DNA of 64,000 bases from JAIPDZ01 sp034522175 (GCA_034522175.1 JAXHLQ010000001.1:744001-808000); one strand, 5' to 3'; numbered from the stretch's first letter, positions 25,853 through 36,520 are shown. Numbers and translations: made by a program. Notes: generated by a model from the letters alone, not told the origin.

Positions 25853-28559
25853 ATGAGGAAACCTAATCCATTGAAAGTCTTGAAAAAAAATTGCCGGGTG
25901 AACCGCTGGCGTTTCATCCTCATCCTTTTCGCCATTCTGGTCCTGACGGGAATGTCAGGAGGGTTGACGGTTCATGCCGCCTCAGTGACGGCGGGAGCGG
26001 AATTGCACCGCCTTGATAATGGGCTGACCCTGATTCTCAAACAGGATCAAAGCGCCCCCGTGGCGGCCATTCAGCTCTGGGTCAAGACCGGAAGCGCCAA
26101 TGAAACCGAAGAAGAGGCGGGGATTACCCACCTCATCGAACACATGATTTTCAAAGGCACGCCCACCAAACCGACAGGAGAGATCGCCAGGGCCATCGAA
26201 TCGGCCGGCGGCCACATCAACGCCTATACCTCCTTCGACCGGACGGTCTATTACGTGGAAATTCAGAGCGCCCGGTTTGACACGGGACTGAACGTCCTCT
26301 TGGATGCCGTCCAGCACTCCCTCTTCGATCCGGTGGAACTCGAGCGGGAAAAGGAAGTGGTGCTGGAGGAATACCGGCGGTCTCTCGATATGCCCGAGAG
26401 GCAGCTCAGCTGGGACGTCATGGACCTGAGCTACCAAAAACATCCCTATGGACGGCCCATCATCGGTTACCAGGAGACCATCCGCGCCTTTACCCGGGAC
26501 AACATTCTCCATTACATGGATAAATGGTACACCCCCGACAATATGGTCCTCGTGGCTGTGGGGGACTTTGATCCGAAGAGCGCCCTTCAGTCCGTCAAAG
26601 GGCTGATACGGGACTTTCCGGAGCGAAAGGGGGCCACCCCATCGAGACCGGTAGAACCGCCTCAGACCGAACTGAGGAAACGGGTAAAGCAGAAAAGCGT
26701 CCAGCAGCTCTACATGAATCTGCTGCTGGCACATCCCCGCGCTGAACCACAGGGACATGTATCCGCTCGATGTCCTCGAGATCGTGCTGGGTCGCGGCAA
26801 GAGTTCGAGGCTGTACAACGCACTTAAACTGAAGACTCATCTGGTATACGATTTCAGCGCCGGATCCTATGCCCTCGCCGACCCCGGGCTCTTTTCCATC
26901 GGTGCCACCCTTCACCCAGAGCGACTCAACCAGACCCTCGAAGCCATCGGAAACGAGCTTCAGCGCCTAACCCTCGAACCGATCGGTAAGGAGGAGATTG
27001 AGAAGGCCAAGACCATGGTGGAGGCCGATTTCGTTTTCGGCATGGAAGACATGTCCGGACAGGCCCGGACCCTGGGATTTTTCCAGACCATGACCGGGGA
27101 TATGCACGACGCGGACCATTATCTCGAGCGGCTCGGGCAGGTGAGCGCACCGGAGATCACCCGAGTGGTGAGGACCTATTTCAGACCGGATAATCTCTCC
27201 GTCGGCATCCTCGGTCCTGCGGGTGCCGACATCGCCTTGGACGATAAAACCCTCAACACCCTCTTTGAGCTCCCGTCGTCTCAAGAAAGCGCACGATCCC
27301 ACACCAGCCCCCCGTCCAAAACAGGCGCCAGACTCGTGACCCTTCCGTCGGGCATGCGGCTGATCATCAAGGAGAACCCCGCCCTGCCCGAAGTCTCCAT
27401 CACAGGCGCCTTCCTCGGAGGCACGCGATTAGAGAAACCCGAGGAATGGGGTATCTCCAATTTTGTGGCCCAGATGCTGACAAGGGGAACCTCTCAACGG
27501 ACCCTGTCCGACATCGCCTCAACAGTGGAATCCTGGGGGGCTCGGCTGAACGGTTTTTCCGGCCGGAACAGCATCGGAATCTCGGCCAAATTTCTGAGCA
27601 AGGATCTCTACGCGGGCCTGGCGCTTATGACCGACCTGATCCAGAACAGCGATTTCCCGTCCCATGAACTCACCAAGGTCAGGGCGGACATCCTGGCCGG
27701 AATCAGGGCCAAAAAGGATCGGCCCATGGCGCTGCTTTTCGATCTCTTTTACAAGACCCTCTATCCCCATTCTCCCTACGGCCATCCCGTCTCCGGAACC
27801 CGGGAAACCATCGAAGCCATGAAACGGGCTGACCTGATGAACTGGTACCGTGGCATCGCCTTTCCCGCCAATTTCGTGCTCTCGGTGGTAGGCGATGTGG
27901 ACGGGGATCAACTAATCCCTTATGTACAGACCCTCTTCGATGGGTTTCCCGCTTCCGATGGTCGGATTCCCGCCATACCGTTAGAGCCCCCGTTGGATGG
28001 GGTTCGCAAGGCCCACATTCAGCGTCCCGGTGCACAGACCCACCTGGTCTGGGGATATCTCGGGGCGGGTTTGAAGAGCAAAGAGAATGCCCCCATGGCC
28101 CTGGCCAAAACCGTGCTCTCCGGCCAGAGCGGACGGCTCTTCTACCAGTTGCGGGACAAACAGAGTCTGGCCTACGCGGTCACCGCGTTCAGAAGACCCG
28201 GGCCGGGAACGGGCGCCTTCGGCGTCTATCTCGCCTGCGACCCCGCCAAGCGCCATCAGGCCGAGCGCGGCATCAAAGATCAGCTGATATCGCTGAGGGA
28301 AAAAGGGGTCACGGAAAAGGAATTGAGTGAGGCCAAGGCCTATCTGTTGGGGAATATGGCCATCGATTACCAGACCAACGGCAGCCAGGCCATGCAGATG
28401 GCCCTGGATGAGCTCTACGGGCTCGGATACGACGACCGGGAGCGCTACATGGCGGCGATCCAATCGGTCACACGGGAAGAGATTCAGGCGGCGGTCGAAC
28501 GGATCATACTGCCTGAAAAACATGTCCTCGTGACCGTGGGACCGGGGGAGGATTTGTGA
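25853..28559 (+). CDS. secreted M16 zinc metallopeptidase, two-domain; apparent frameshift
   Basis: About 900 residues from two pieces (25853 to ~26730 and ~26732 to 28559). The correct frame at the join reads 'MNL...HIPALNHRDMYPLDVLEIVLG'. A membrane/signal segment lies at about 20-42. The first M16 half carries the inverted zinc motif HxxEH (His93, Glu96, His97 in 'GITHLIEHMIFKGT') and the downstream Glu region 'LEREKEVVLEEY'. The second half (from about 'GARLVTLPSGMRLIIKENPA') lacks HxxEH ('GISNFVAQML'), as expected for the non-catalytic half of a clam-shell M16 enzyme. Probably a periplasmic peptidase of the PqqL/YmxG type. The frame break is one extra base near 26725-26731. Confidence 0.87.
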
Positions 28560-28568
28560 TTGGCGATC

Positions 28569-28955
28569 CTAAAGTTCTCCTTCACAGCAGGTGGTATCAA
28601 ACCCCCCGCGCGTATTATAGACGGTGGTGACCCTCAGGCGGCTGGTAACGAGCTTTTCCTTTAAATCCGTATAAATCCGCCGGGTTACCCCTTCCTGGAA
28701 CAACCCCACATTTCTGAAGCTCACCACGTAATACTTCAGGGACTTCAGTTCCACGCACTTTCCCCCTTCGGGATAATATTCAATGATCAGTCGACCCGTA
28801 TCCGGAAGCCCGCTGAACGGGCAGGCCGCAATAAACTCGCTGGTTTCCGTTTTGATATATTGCCCGGGGCTGTCAAAATCAAAGGTTTCAAGAAAATCAG
28901 TTCGGATCTGATCCGGGCTTTGACAGTCGAATACTTTTCCTTCGGCCTCCACCAT
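28569..28955 (-). CDS. queF: NADPH-dependent 7-cyano-7-deazaguanine reductase QueF
   Basis: 128 residues from ATG 28955, chosen over the Met five codons upstream because GAGGAGGAG lies just before it. This is the unimodular QueF type, which reduces preQ0 to preQ1 in queuosine synthesis. Catalytic Cys45 ('IAACPFSGLPD') and the substrate-binding Glu69 in 'CVELKSLKYY' are present, as is 'FRNVGLFQEGVTRRI'. Convergent with the M16 gene, with 9 bp between stops. No preQ1 riboswitch was recognised upstream. Confidence 0.94.
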   Translation of the reverse strand: MVEAEGKVFDCQSPDQIRTDFLETFDFDSPGQYIKTETSEFIAACPFSGLPDTGRLIIEYYPEGGKCVELKSLKYYVVSFRNVGLFQEGVTRRIYTDLKEKLVTSRLRVTTVYNTRGGFDTTCCEGEL

Positions 28956-29135
28956 CGATCTCCTCCTCATGGGTGTCCTCGGATACTATAGCGTATCAAG
29001 CCGATGGCTTGGCGTCAATATTGAGAAAATTCATCTTTGCCACAAACGCACCCATTCTTATGGGCTCCGCGTCAGGCCGACTCATAGGGACTTCGTGTCT
29101 TTGTGGCAATGGCCCGTCTCTTAACGCATTAGGAG

Positions 29136-29165
29136 TTGACAAGACCCCGCAGGTATGGTCATATT
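29136..29165 (+). promoter_or_regulatory. possible sigma-70 promoter upstream of the TRAP cluster
   Basis: TTGACA at 29136-29141 is a perfect -35. An 18-bp spacer leads to CATATT, a weak -10 (4 of 6). It would transcribe the small ORF at 29229 and the TAXI receptor gene. Confidence 0.35.
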
Positions 29166-29228
29166 TTAGGCTGTCGGTAACAGGTTTTTCAACAATGGTA
29201 CCTCATCACCCAAGGGAAAGGAGGGAGT

Positions 29229-29366
29229 ATGAAACGAGGCAGATGCATTTCAAAGTGGTCGATCGTGTTCTTGGCAGTGGGCGCGACAGCTACCTTTTCC
29301 TATCCGGTAAAGGGTATGACAGAGAAGCCGGAGTCGGTCATTTTGAGAATCACCACAGGGGGGTAA
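29229..29366 (+). CDS. 45-residue exported peptide, probable N-terminal fragment of a TAXI receptor
   Basis: The ATG follows a strong SD (aaaggaggga). The product has a basic N-terminus, a hydrophobic core ('WSIVFLAVGATATFSYPV') and then 'KPESVILRITTGG' before a stop. A signal peptide followed by a strand ending in TTGG is how TAXI-type TRAP receptors begin, and the intact receptor starts 30 bp downstream. It may be the head of a duplicated receptor truncated by deletion, or a true small secreted peptide. Confidence 0.45.
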   Translation: MKRGRCISKWSIVFLAVGATATFSYPVKGMTEKPESVILRITTGG

Positions 29367-29396
29367 AACGGTTCAATCTCAATAAAGGGAGGTCGA

Positions 29397-30374
29397 ATGA
29401 TGATGAAAAAAGCGAGTGTATTTTTAACCATCTGTGCGGCGCTGGCGCTGATCTTCGCAGGACCGGTTTCAGCAAAGACCATTTTCCTCGGGATCGGCAC
29501 CGGTGGCACCGGTGGCATCTATTACCCCTACGGCGGCGGGGTCTCTGAAATCTGGACCAAGTATGTGCCGGGCGTCAGGGCCGTGGCGGAGGTCACGGGC
29601 GCCAGTGTTGAAAACGTCAAACTGGCTTCCAAGGGCGAAACCGTTGTCGGCGAGGTCATGGGCGATGTGGCCGTGGCCGGGTACGAGGGTACTTCCAAAT
29701 TCAAGGGAGTAAAGCAGAATATCCTCTCCATGGCCATCATGTACCCGAATCTGCTTCAACTGGTGACGCTCAAGGACAGCCCCATTACCAATGTGGAGCA
29801 TATCAAGGGAAAAACCATCAGCTCCGGAAGTCCTGGAAGCGGCACCAATTTCATGGCCGAGGTGGTATTCAAGGCCATCGGCATCCCCCTGGACGCCTAC
29901 AAGGACGCCCGCCTCTCCTTCACGGAAAGTGCCAATGCCCTCAGGGACGGGACCATTGACATGGGAACATGGTCGGTCGGGCCCGGCACCAGCTCCATCA
30001 TGGATCTGGCCACGACCCACGACATCCGAATACTTCCTTTCACCCCTGAACAGACCCAGAAGGTCCTTGCGGCCAATCCCACCTATTCAGCGGTGGAACT
30101 GGCCGGCGGCGTATACAATGGCGTTGACGACCCGGTTCCCACCATCGGCGTCTGGAACGTGCTCATCTGCCAGAAGTCTCTGGATACGGATCTGGTCTAT
30201 AAACTCGTCAAGGCGCTTTACGAACACAATGATCTACTGTGCAAGATCCATCCGTCGGCCGCGTATACCACCGCGGAGAATGCAGTGAAGTACTCGCCGA
30301 TCCCGCTCCATCCGGGCACCATCAAGTACCTCAAGGAAAAGGGGATTGAGGTTCCTCCAAAACTGATTCCTTAA
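29397..30374 (+). CDS. TAXI-family TRAP transporter solute receptor
   Basis: 325 residues with a signal peptide ('ASVFLTICAALALIFAGPVSAKT', about 1-25) and SD aaagggagg. This is the periplasmic substrate receptor of a tripartite ATP-independent transporter. The TAXI hallmark is visible at the mature N-terminus: 'GIGTGGTGGIYYPYGGGVSEIW'. Further family segments are 'AEVTGASVENVKLASKGE' and 'ISSGSPGSGTNFMAEVV'. Substrates of TAXI systems are mostly unknown, with glutamate and other organic acids reported. A DUF1850 protein and a fused permease follow on the same strand. Confidence 0.92.
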   Translation: MMMKKASVFLTICAALALIFAGPVSAKTIFLGIGTGGTGGIYYPYGGGVSEIWTKYVPGVRAVAEVTGASVENVKLASKGETVVGEVMGDVAVAGYEGTSKFKGVKQNILSMAIMYPNLLQLVTLKDSPITNVEHIKGKTISSGSPGSGTNFMAEVVFKAIGIPLDAYKDARLSFTESANALRDGTIDMGTWSVGPGTSSIMDLATTHDIRILPFTPEQTQKVLAANPTYSAVELAGGVYNGVDDPVPTIGVWNVLICQKSLDTDLVYKLVKALYEHNDLLCKIHPSAAYTTAENAVKYSPIPLHPGTIKYLKEKGIEVPPKLIP

Positions 30375-30386
30375 AAAGGGCCCAGG

Positions 30387-30941
30387 GTGTTGATCAAGAG
30401 GCCGGAACGAGCCATCATATGGGCTTCCGGCCTTTTCCTGTGCCTGTTTCTAACCGTCTGGTTCTGTCCGGGCGGGCTGGAACTGCATGTCACGCCGGTG
30501 AAGGGGGAAACGCCCCTGGTGGTAATTCCCATGGATCCGGAAGAACGATTTACCATTCATTACTATCACTCGGTGGAAAATGCCCCCATCTGGGAAGCGC
30601 ACAGCCTGGATGGGAGCGGGCGCATCTATATCGAGGAAGAACGCTATCTCAAGTTTGGGGCCGGGATGGGCCGGATGCCCGGCGTGGGGCGGATGGTGAA
30701 AAGGGGTCCCTATGAGGTAATCGAGGCAATGCATGCCCCGACAGGCGATTTTATCCTGCGCATCGGGAGCCCGGGCGTGGACCATACCATCATTTGGCGG
30801 GGGACCCGGACCAACCTTTCAGCCCTGGCGCCTCATCAGGCGGTCCGGTTCTCGGCCCGGCCGGTGAGTCTGTTTCACAGGATCTACCGAGGGCTGTTTC
30901 CCCATCCGGCCACCCCGCTGAAACGCGGAAATCAGGAGTGA
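30387..30941 (+). CDS. DUF1850 protein of the TAXI TRAP cluster
   Basis: 184 residues from a GTG start 12 bp after the receptor stop. One N-terminal membrane segment (about 10-28) is followed by an extracytoplasmic domain with the DUF1850 pattern: 'FTIHYYHSVENAPIWEAHSL' and 'ERYLKFGAGMGRMPG'. DUF1850 genes regularly sit between TAXI receptor and TRAP permease genes, so an accessory role in uptake is likely. The molecular role is not established. Confidence 0.85.
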   Translation: MLIKRPERAIIWASGLFLCLFLTVWFCPGGLELHVTPVKGETPLVVIPMDPEERFTIHYYHSVENAPIWEAHSLDGSGRIYIEEERYLKFGAGMGRMPGVGRMVKRGPYEVIEAMHAPTGDFILRIGSPGVDHTIIWRGTRTNLSALAPHQAVRFSARPVSLFHRIYRGLFPHPATPLKRGNQE

Positions 30942-30948
30942 GGGGGTC

Positions 30949-32873
30949 ATGACAGAAAGCAGTGAAGCGAAATCCGGATCTTCCCCGGTTGAGTGGCTAA
31001 CCTTAAAGGTCATCGCCGGGGTGGGCATCGGACTGAGCCTGTTTGAGATTTACACCGCAGGCGTTATCGCCATGACCGCCATGCGACACAGATCGGTTTT
31101 TTTGGGTTCCATCCTGGTGATCGTCTTCCTGACGCGGCCTCTGTATAAGGAGGCGCGACGCGACCGTTTGAACTGGGCCATGGCCGTTGACCTGATCCTG
31201 TGCAGCCTGAGCATCGCTGTATGCGCCTATATCTTCATCGATCTACAGAACATATTTGATCGTCAGGGCGACTGGAGCCAGTGGGACATCACCGTGGGCA
31301 TCACGCTCGTGATCCTCGTCCTCGAGTCCACCCGCCGCGTCATCGGTCTCAACCTGACCTGCATTGCCGGCGGATTTCTCCTGTTCGGTTATTTCGGCCC
31401 CTACATGCCGACCATCATCGTGCACAAGGGATATTCCATCGAACGGATGGCCACAACCCTCTCCCTGACCACAGAAGGGATATTCGGGCTCCCCACAGCG
31501 GTGGCCGCCACATTCGTCTTCATCTTTATCCTTTTTGGCGCATTTCTCGAGAAGACAGGGGCCGGAAATTTCTTCATTGATCTGGCTTATTCCATTACCG
31601 GCCGCTTTTCAGGGGGGCCGGCCAAGACCTCGGTGGTGGCCAGCGGATTTATGGGGTCGGTTGCCGGGAGCGCGGTGGCCAATGTGGTGGCCACCGGGTC
31701 GTTTACCATTCCGATGATGAAGAAGATCGGATACAAGCCGCATGTGGCCGCGGCCGTAGAGGCGTCGGCATCCACCGGCGGGCAGTTGATGCCGCCCATC
31801 ATGGGGGCCGGGGCATTTCTCATGGCCGAGTTTACTCAGACGCCTTACCTTGAAATCGTCAAGATCGCCCTTATCCCCGCGGTCCTTTACTTTTTTTCCG
31901 TGATCCTCTTTGTGCATGTGGAGGCCCAGAAGGAAGGGATCTGGGGCCAGCCCAAGGAGCTTTTGCCGAGGATGGGCGAGACCCTCAAACAGGGGATCCA
32001 TTTCATTATCCCTGTGGGAATACTGATCACCGTCCTGCTCATGAACTACAGCCCCATGATGGCAGGCTTTATCGCCATTATATCTGTGTATTTGACGTCG
32101 TTTATCCGCAAGCGTTCGCGAATCTCCTTTCGGACCCTCCTGGACACCCTTGAGCAGGGGGCCCGCAATGCCGTCGTGGTGGCCGTTGCCTGCGCCGCGG
32201 CCGGCATCATCGTAGGGGTGGTCAATCTGACCGGAACGGGGTTGCGGTTTTCTTCCTGGTGGTCTCCCTGTCTCAGGGGATTCCGTTGCTGGCCCTGGGC
32301 CTGGTCGCCTTTACGTCGCTCCTTCTCGGCATGGGGCTGCCCGTAACCGCCTCGTACATCGTGCTGGTCATCCTGGCCGGGCCGGGCCTCATGGACCTGG
32401 GAATTCCCCTGTTGACCGCCCACATGATCGTCTTCTGGTACAGTCAGGACGCCAACATCACCCCCCCGGTGGCCCTGGAATCGTTCGCCGCATCGGGAAT
32501 TGCGGGGTCCAGTCCCATGCGGACGGCATTTACATCGTGGAAGCTGGCCAAGGGGCTTTATATCATTCCGGTGATTATGGCCTATCATCCGCTCCTTTTA
32601 AACGGTCCCACCTGGGCCGTGGTGCAGACGGTTGTGTTCAGCGTCATGTCCATTACGGCCTTTGTGGTCTGTCTGGAACGATACTTCATGGCCCCCCTCA
32701 GCTGGATCGAAACCATCGGTTTCGGAGCAGCGGCCCTCGCCCTCATCTGGGCCGATGACATGACCAACTACCTCGGATGCACCGTATTTCTCCTGTTCTG
32801 TGCGGTCCAGATTTTTAAGCGGCAAAAACAAAAACCTGCTAATCCCTTAACCTCTGAACCCCTGAACCTTTGA
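30949..32873 (+). CDS. fused TRAP transporter permease (DctQ-DctM, 4TM/12TM); apparent frameshift
   Basis: About 641 residues from two pieces (30949 to ~32255 and ~32256 to 32873). One more base near 32253-32257 restores 'GTGLRFSSLVVSLSQGIPLL'. The N-terminal four helices are the DctQ-like part and the rest the large DctM-like subunit, with the family segments 'ASASTGGQLMPPIMGAGAFLMAEF' and 'LGMGLPVTASYIVL'. It imports a substrate delivered by the TAXI receptor, driven by a sodium or proton gradient. The start is 8 bp after the DUF1850 stop, so the three genes form an operon. Confidence 0.9.
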
Positions 32874-32892
32874 ATTCGTGAACGGTTACGAT

Positions 32893-35808
32893 ATGACATT
32901 CGATTTTAAATTGCTTTATGAACGGGATATCCAGGAACTGAGGATCACCGCCCAGGGATACCGCCACGAAAAGACCGGGGCCCAGATCCTTTCCATTTCC
33001 GCGGATGATGAGAACAAGGTGTTCGGGATCACCTTCCGGACCCCGCCGTCGAATTCCACAGGCGTCGCCCATATCCTGGAGCACTCGGTCCTGTGCGGTT
33101 CCCGAAAATACCCGTTAAAAGAACCGTTTGTTGAACTCCTTAAAGGATCACTTCAGACATTTCTAAACGCCTTTACCTATCCGGACAAGACCTGCTATCC
33201 GGTGGCCAGTCAGAATCTCCAGGATTTCCACAACCTCATCGACGTGTACTTGGATGCCGTCTTCTACCCGCGAATCACGCCGCCTATCTTTCAGCAGGAG
33301 GGATGGCACTTTGAACTCAACAACCTCGATGATCCCATCACCTACAAGGGCGTGGTCTTCAATGAGATGAAGGGCGCTTATTCATCCCCGGACCACCTTC
33401 TTTCAGAGATTTCCCTCCAGTCTCTTTTCCCCGACACCCCGTACGGCCACGATTCCGGAGGCGATCCCAAAAAGATACCGGACCTCGCCTTTGAGCAGTT
33501 CCGGGAATTTCACCGGCGGTACTACCATCCGTCCAACGCCCGTATCTTTTTCTACGGGGATGATGATCCGGATGAACGACTCAAGATAATTGACGGATAT
33601 CTGAAGGATTTTGATCCCATAGCCATCGACTCCCGAATCGACCTGCAGCCCGGATTCGCCGAACCCCGGCGCATCACCCGTCCATTCATGGTGGGCAAAG
33701 ACCAGACGGGGGAATCAAAGGGAATGGTCACGGTGAACTGGGGACTGGCTGAGACAACGGATGTGGAAACCAACCTTGCCCTCAGCATACTGACCTATAT
33801 TCTCCTGGGCATGCCCGGTTCACCCCTTCGAAAACGACTCATCGACTCGGGACTCGGCGAAGATATTGCCGGCGCAGGGATGGAGAACGAACTGAGACAG
33901 ATCTACTTTTCCACAGGGCTTAAAGGGGTAGAGACCGGGAATATGGACAAGGTCGAACCTCTCGTGATGGACGCGTTAAAGGACCTGACCGCATCCGGAA
34001 TCGATCCCCTGACCATTGAAGCCGCGCTCAACAGCATCGAATTTCGCCTGAGAGAAAACCATTCGGGCGGGTTTCCCCGGGGGCTTCTTCTGATGCTGCG
34101 TGCGCTCACCACCTGGCTTTATGACGGAGATCCTCTCGCCCTCCTGACCTTTGAGGCGCCGCTTGAGGGGCTCAAATCGAAAATTAAGACCCATCCCTCC
34201 TTTTTTGAGGAAATGATCGAGCGCTGTTTCCTCACCAATACCCACCGCAGCACCGTGATGCTCAAACCGGATCCAAAACTGCAGGAACAGGAGCAGGCCC
34301 GGGAGCAAACCACCCTCGCCGAAACCCGTTCAGAAATGGATACGGCCATGCTTGCGGATGTAATGGAAAACACCAAGGTACTCAAGACGATGCAGCAAGC
34401 CCCGGATCCGCCCGAGGCCCTGGCCACGATACCGATACTGAAACGCGAGGAACTGGACAGGGTCAATAAGACCATTCCCACGACAGCGTCTTCGGAAGAT
34501 GACAAAAAGACCCTTTACCACGATCTGAGCACCAACGGAATTGTCTATTTCGACGTGGGATTTGATCTTCACTGCCTCACCGCCGAGCACCTCCCCTATG
34601 TCCCCCTTTTCGGTCGTGCACTGACTGAGATGGGCACGACAAAGGAGGACTTCGTCACTTTGGGCCAGCGGATCAGCCGAAAGACCGGGGGCATCCGATC
34701 CCAATGGCTGACATCCTCTCTCCTGGATAGAGAAGGAAGTACGGCGTGGCTCTTTCTGCGGGGCAAAGCCATGGCGGACCGCACCGAGGCCATGATCCGG
34801 ATTTACCGCGACGTGCTTCTGAAAACGGCGTTGGACAACAAAGCGCGTTTCCGGCAGATGGTCCTGGAAGAAAAGGCGAAGCTGGAACAGAAACTCGTTC
34901 CCGCCGGGCACCAGATGATTAATCTGAGGCTCCGCGCCCAGTTTGCAGAGTCTCACTGGGCCGCGGAACAGATGAGCGGCATCAGCTATCTCTTTTTCTT
35001 AAGGCGACTGACCGAGACCGTGGATACGGACTGGCCCGCTGTACTGAGCGTATTGGAACAGATACGCGATACCCTGCTCATCCGGGAGCGGATGCTCAGC
35101 AACATTACCGTTGATCAGACCGAATGGGAACGAATCGAGCCTGCCTTGACCGATTTCATCAGCGCGGTGCCCCAGGCACCCACTGTCGTCACCTCTGAAT
35201 GGCTCGGCAAGGCCCGAGAAGTCGTTGAAGGCCTGACCATCCCCGCACAGGTCAATTATGTGGGAAAAGGGATCAACCTCTACGACCTCGGCTATCAATA
35301 TCACGGATCGGCTCAGGTGATCACCCGGTATCTCCGCAACACCTGGCTCTGGGATCAGATCCGGGTCCAGGGTGGGGCCTACGGGGCCTTTTGCCTCCTG
35401 GACCGTCTGTCAGGCGCGTTGGCTTTCGTGTCTTACCGTGATCCCAACCTGCTCAAAACCGTGGACATCTTTGACCGGTCGGCCCGGTTTCTAAGGGAAA
35501 CCCATTTGGATGAAACCGAGCTGACCAAGAGCATCATCGGTGCCATCGGCGACCTCGACGCCCACATGCTCCCGGATGCCAAGGGGTTCACCGCCATGGT
35601 CCGTCACCTGACCCATGATACCGAAGCGGCCCGACAGCAGATGCGCGACGAGATCCTCAGGACCACACCCGAGGATTTCAAGGCCATGGCGGACGTGCTG
35701 GAGCAGGTGAAGGAAAATGGCATTGTCAAGATCCTGGGGTCTCCAGCCGCCATGGAAGCCGTGGAAAATGAACGGCCGGGATGGCTGATGACAGTGAAGG
35801 TGATGTAG
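32893..35808 (+). CDS. M16C peptidase, PreP/presequence-protease type
   Basis: About 971 residues, normal for this family. Start choice is open: ATG 32893 (used) or GTG 32878; neither has a clear SD. The inverted zinc motif HxxEH is in 'GVAHILEHSVLCGSRKYP' and the family segment 'FLNAFTYPDKTCYPVASQN' follows. The C-terminal half has 'RVQGGAYGAFCLLDRLSG'. PreP-type enzymes are cytosolic or organellar peptidases that degrade unstructured peptides inside a closed chamber. No signal peptide is seen, in contrast to the M16 enzyme at 25853. The gene starts about 20 bp after the TRAP permease, perhaps by read-through. Confidence 0.9.
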   Translation: MTFDFKLLYERDIQELRITAQGYRHEKTGAQILSISADDENKVFGITFRTPPSNSTGVAHILEHSVLCGSRKYPLKEPFVELLKGSLQTFLNAFTYPDKTCYPVASQNLQDFHNLIDVYLDAVFYPRITPPIFQQEGWHFELNNLDDPITYKGVVFNEMKGAYSSPDHLLSEISLQSLFPDTPYGHDSGGDPKKIPDLAFEQFREFHRRYYHPSNARIFFYGDDDPDERLKIIDGYLKDFDPIAIDSRIDLQPGFAEPRRITRPFMVGKDQTGESKGMVTVNWGLAETTDVETNLALSILTYILLGMPGSPLRKRLIDSGLGEDIAGAGMENELRQIYFSTGLKGVETGNMDKVEPLVMDALKDLTASGIDPLTIEAALNSIEFRLRENHSGGFPRGLLLMLRALTTWLYDGDPLALLTFEAPLEGLKSKIKTHPSFFEEMIERCFLTNTHRSTVMLKPDPKLQEQEQAREQTTLAETRSEMDTAMLADVMENTKVLKTMQQAPDPPEALATIPILKREELDRVNKTIPTTASSEDDKKTLYHDLSTNGIVYFDVGFDLHCLTAEHLPYVPLFGRALTEMGTTKEDFVTLGQRISRKTGGIRSQWLTSSLLDREGSTAWLFLRGKAMADRTEAMIRIYRDVLLKTALDNKARFRQMVLEEKAKLEQKLVPAGHQMINLRLRAQFAESHWAAEQMSGISYLFFLRRLTETVDTDWPAVLSVLEQIRDTLLIRERMLSNITVDQTEWERIEPALTDFISAVPQAPTVVTSEWLGKAREVVEGLTIPAQVNYVGKGINLYDLGYQYHGSAQVITRYLRNTWLWDQIRVQGGAYGAFCLLDRLSGALAFVSYRDPNLLKTVDIFDRSARFLRETHLDETELTKSIIGAIGDLDAHMLPDAKGFTAMVRHLTHDTEAARQQMRDEILRTTPEDFKAMADVLEQVKENGIVKILGSPAAMEAVENERPGWLMTVKVM

Positions 35809-35815
35809 GATTTTC

Positions 35816-35846
35816 GATTGTTGATTGGTGATTGATGATTGAATTG
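35816..35846. repeat. tandem GATTG-type heptamers upstream of ogt
   Basis: Four tandem 7-mers (GATTGTT, GATTGGT, GATTGAT, GATTGAA) in the short gap between the M16C stop and the ogt start. Confidence 0.6.
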
Positions 35847-35866
35847 TAGGCGCGAAGAGGAAAACC

Positions 35867-36367
35867 ATGAGCAATAAAATCGCCTATACAGAATGGGACA
35901 GTCCGGTGGGGAGGCTCCTCATTGCCGGGGATTTTTCAGGTCTCAGGCTGATCCGGTTTCCCAACCGTCTGAGACCCGGGGAGCCTGAAGCGCACTGGGA
36001 GAAGAACCCAGGCCCCCTTCGCGAGGCCGTTTCACAGCTCAACGCCTATTTTGATGGGACCCGCCGGTCTTTCAACCTCCCCCTCGCCCCCGAGGGTACA
36101 CCCTTTCAATTGACGGTATGGGAGGCACTTTCGCGTATCCCTTATGGGGAGACCGTATCGTATGGGCAGTTGGCCGATACCATAGGCAAACCGCGCGCAG
36201 CCCGCGCCGTGGGCGGAGCCGTGGGCAAAAACCCGGTCCCCATCGTCCTTCCCTGTCATCGGATCATCGGCGCCGACGGCAGCCTGACCGGCTTCGGCGG
36301 GGGACTGGATCGGAAAACAGCCCTTTTGTCCATGGAGAAAAAATACCGCGCTTTAAATGGAGGATAA
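35867..36367 (+). CDS. ogt: methylated-DNA-[protein]-cysteine S-methyltransferase
   Basis: 166 residues. Suicide DNA repair enzyme that moves the alkyl group from O6-alkylguanine to its own cysteine. The acceptor is Cys130 in 'VLPCHRIIGADGSLTGFGGG'. The DNA-binding helix-turn-helix is visible as 'GETVSYGQLADTIGKPRAARAVGGAV' and the wing/Asn-hinge 'GKNPVPIV' precedes the active site. SD aggaaaacc is moderate. The N-terminal domain is short, as in Ogt, and there is no Ada transcription-factor part. Confidence 0.95.
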   Translation: MSNKIAYTEWDSPVGRLLIAGDFSGLRLIRFPNRLRPGEPEAHWEKNPGPLREAVSQLNAYFDGTRRSFNLPLAPEGTPFQLTVWEALSRIPYGETVSYGQLADTIGKPRAARAVGGAVGKNPVPIVLPCHRIIGADGSLTGFGGGLDRKTALLSMEKKYRALNGG

Positions 36368-36462
36368 TCCGTCTGCGGAACCCACCCCATCCCCCAGAAT
36401 TGATCCGTCTTCGTATTTGATAAATCGTATCATCTCAATAAGTGGACCCGAAAACCCTTCCT

Positions 36463-36520
36463 GTAGGTGCGCCTTCAGGCGCACGGCCCACGCACCCTGT
36501 GCGGCTAAAGCCGCACCTAC
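36463..36520. repeat. REP-like double hairpin
   Basis: The outer inverted repeat GTAGGTGCG / CGCACCTAC encloses two perfect hairpins: GTGCGCCT-TC-AGGCGCAC (36467-36484) and GTGCGGC-TAAA-GCCGCAC (36499-36516). It lies between the convergent ogt and phoR genes and could also act as a bidirectional terminator. Confidence 0.75.

Noticed and set aside
28973..29548. 191-codon plus-strand frame before the TAXI receptor
   Set aside because: No SD, mixed composition, and it overlaps the well-supported receptor start and the small ORF at 29229 in another frame.
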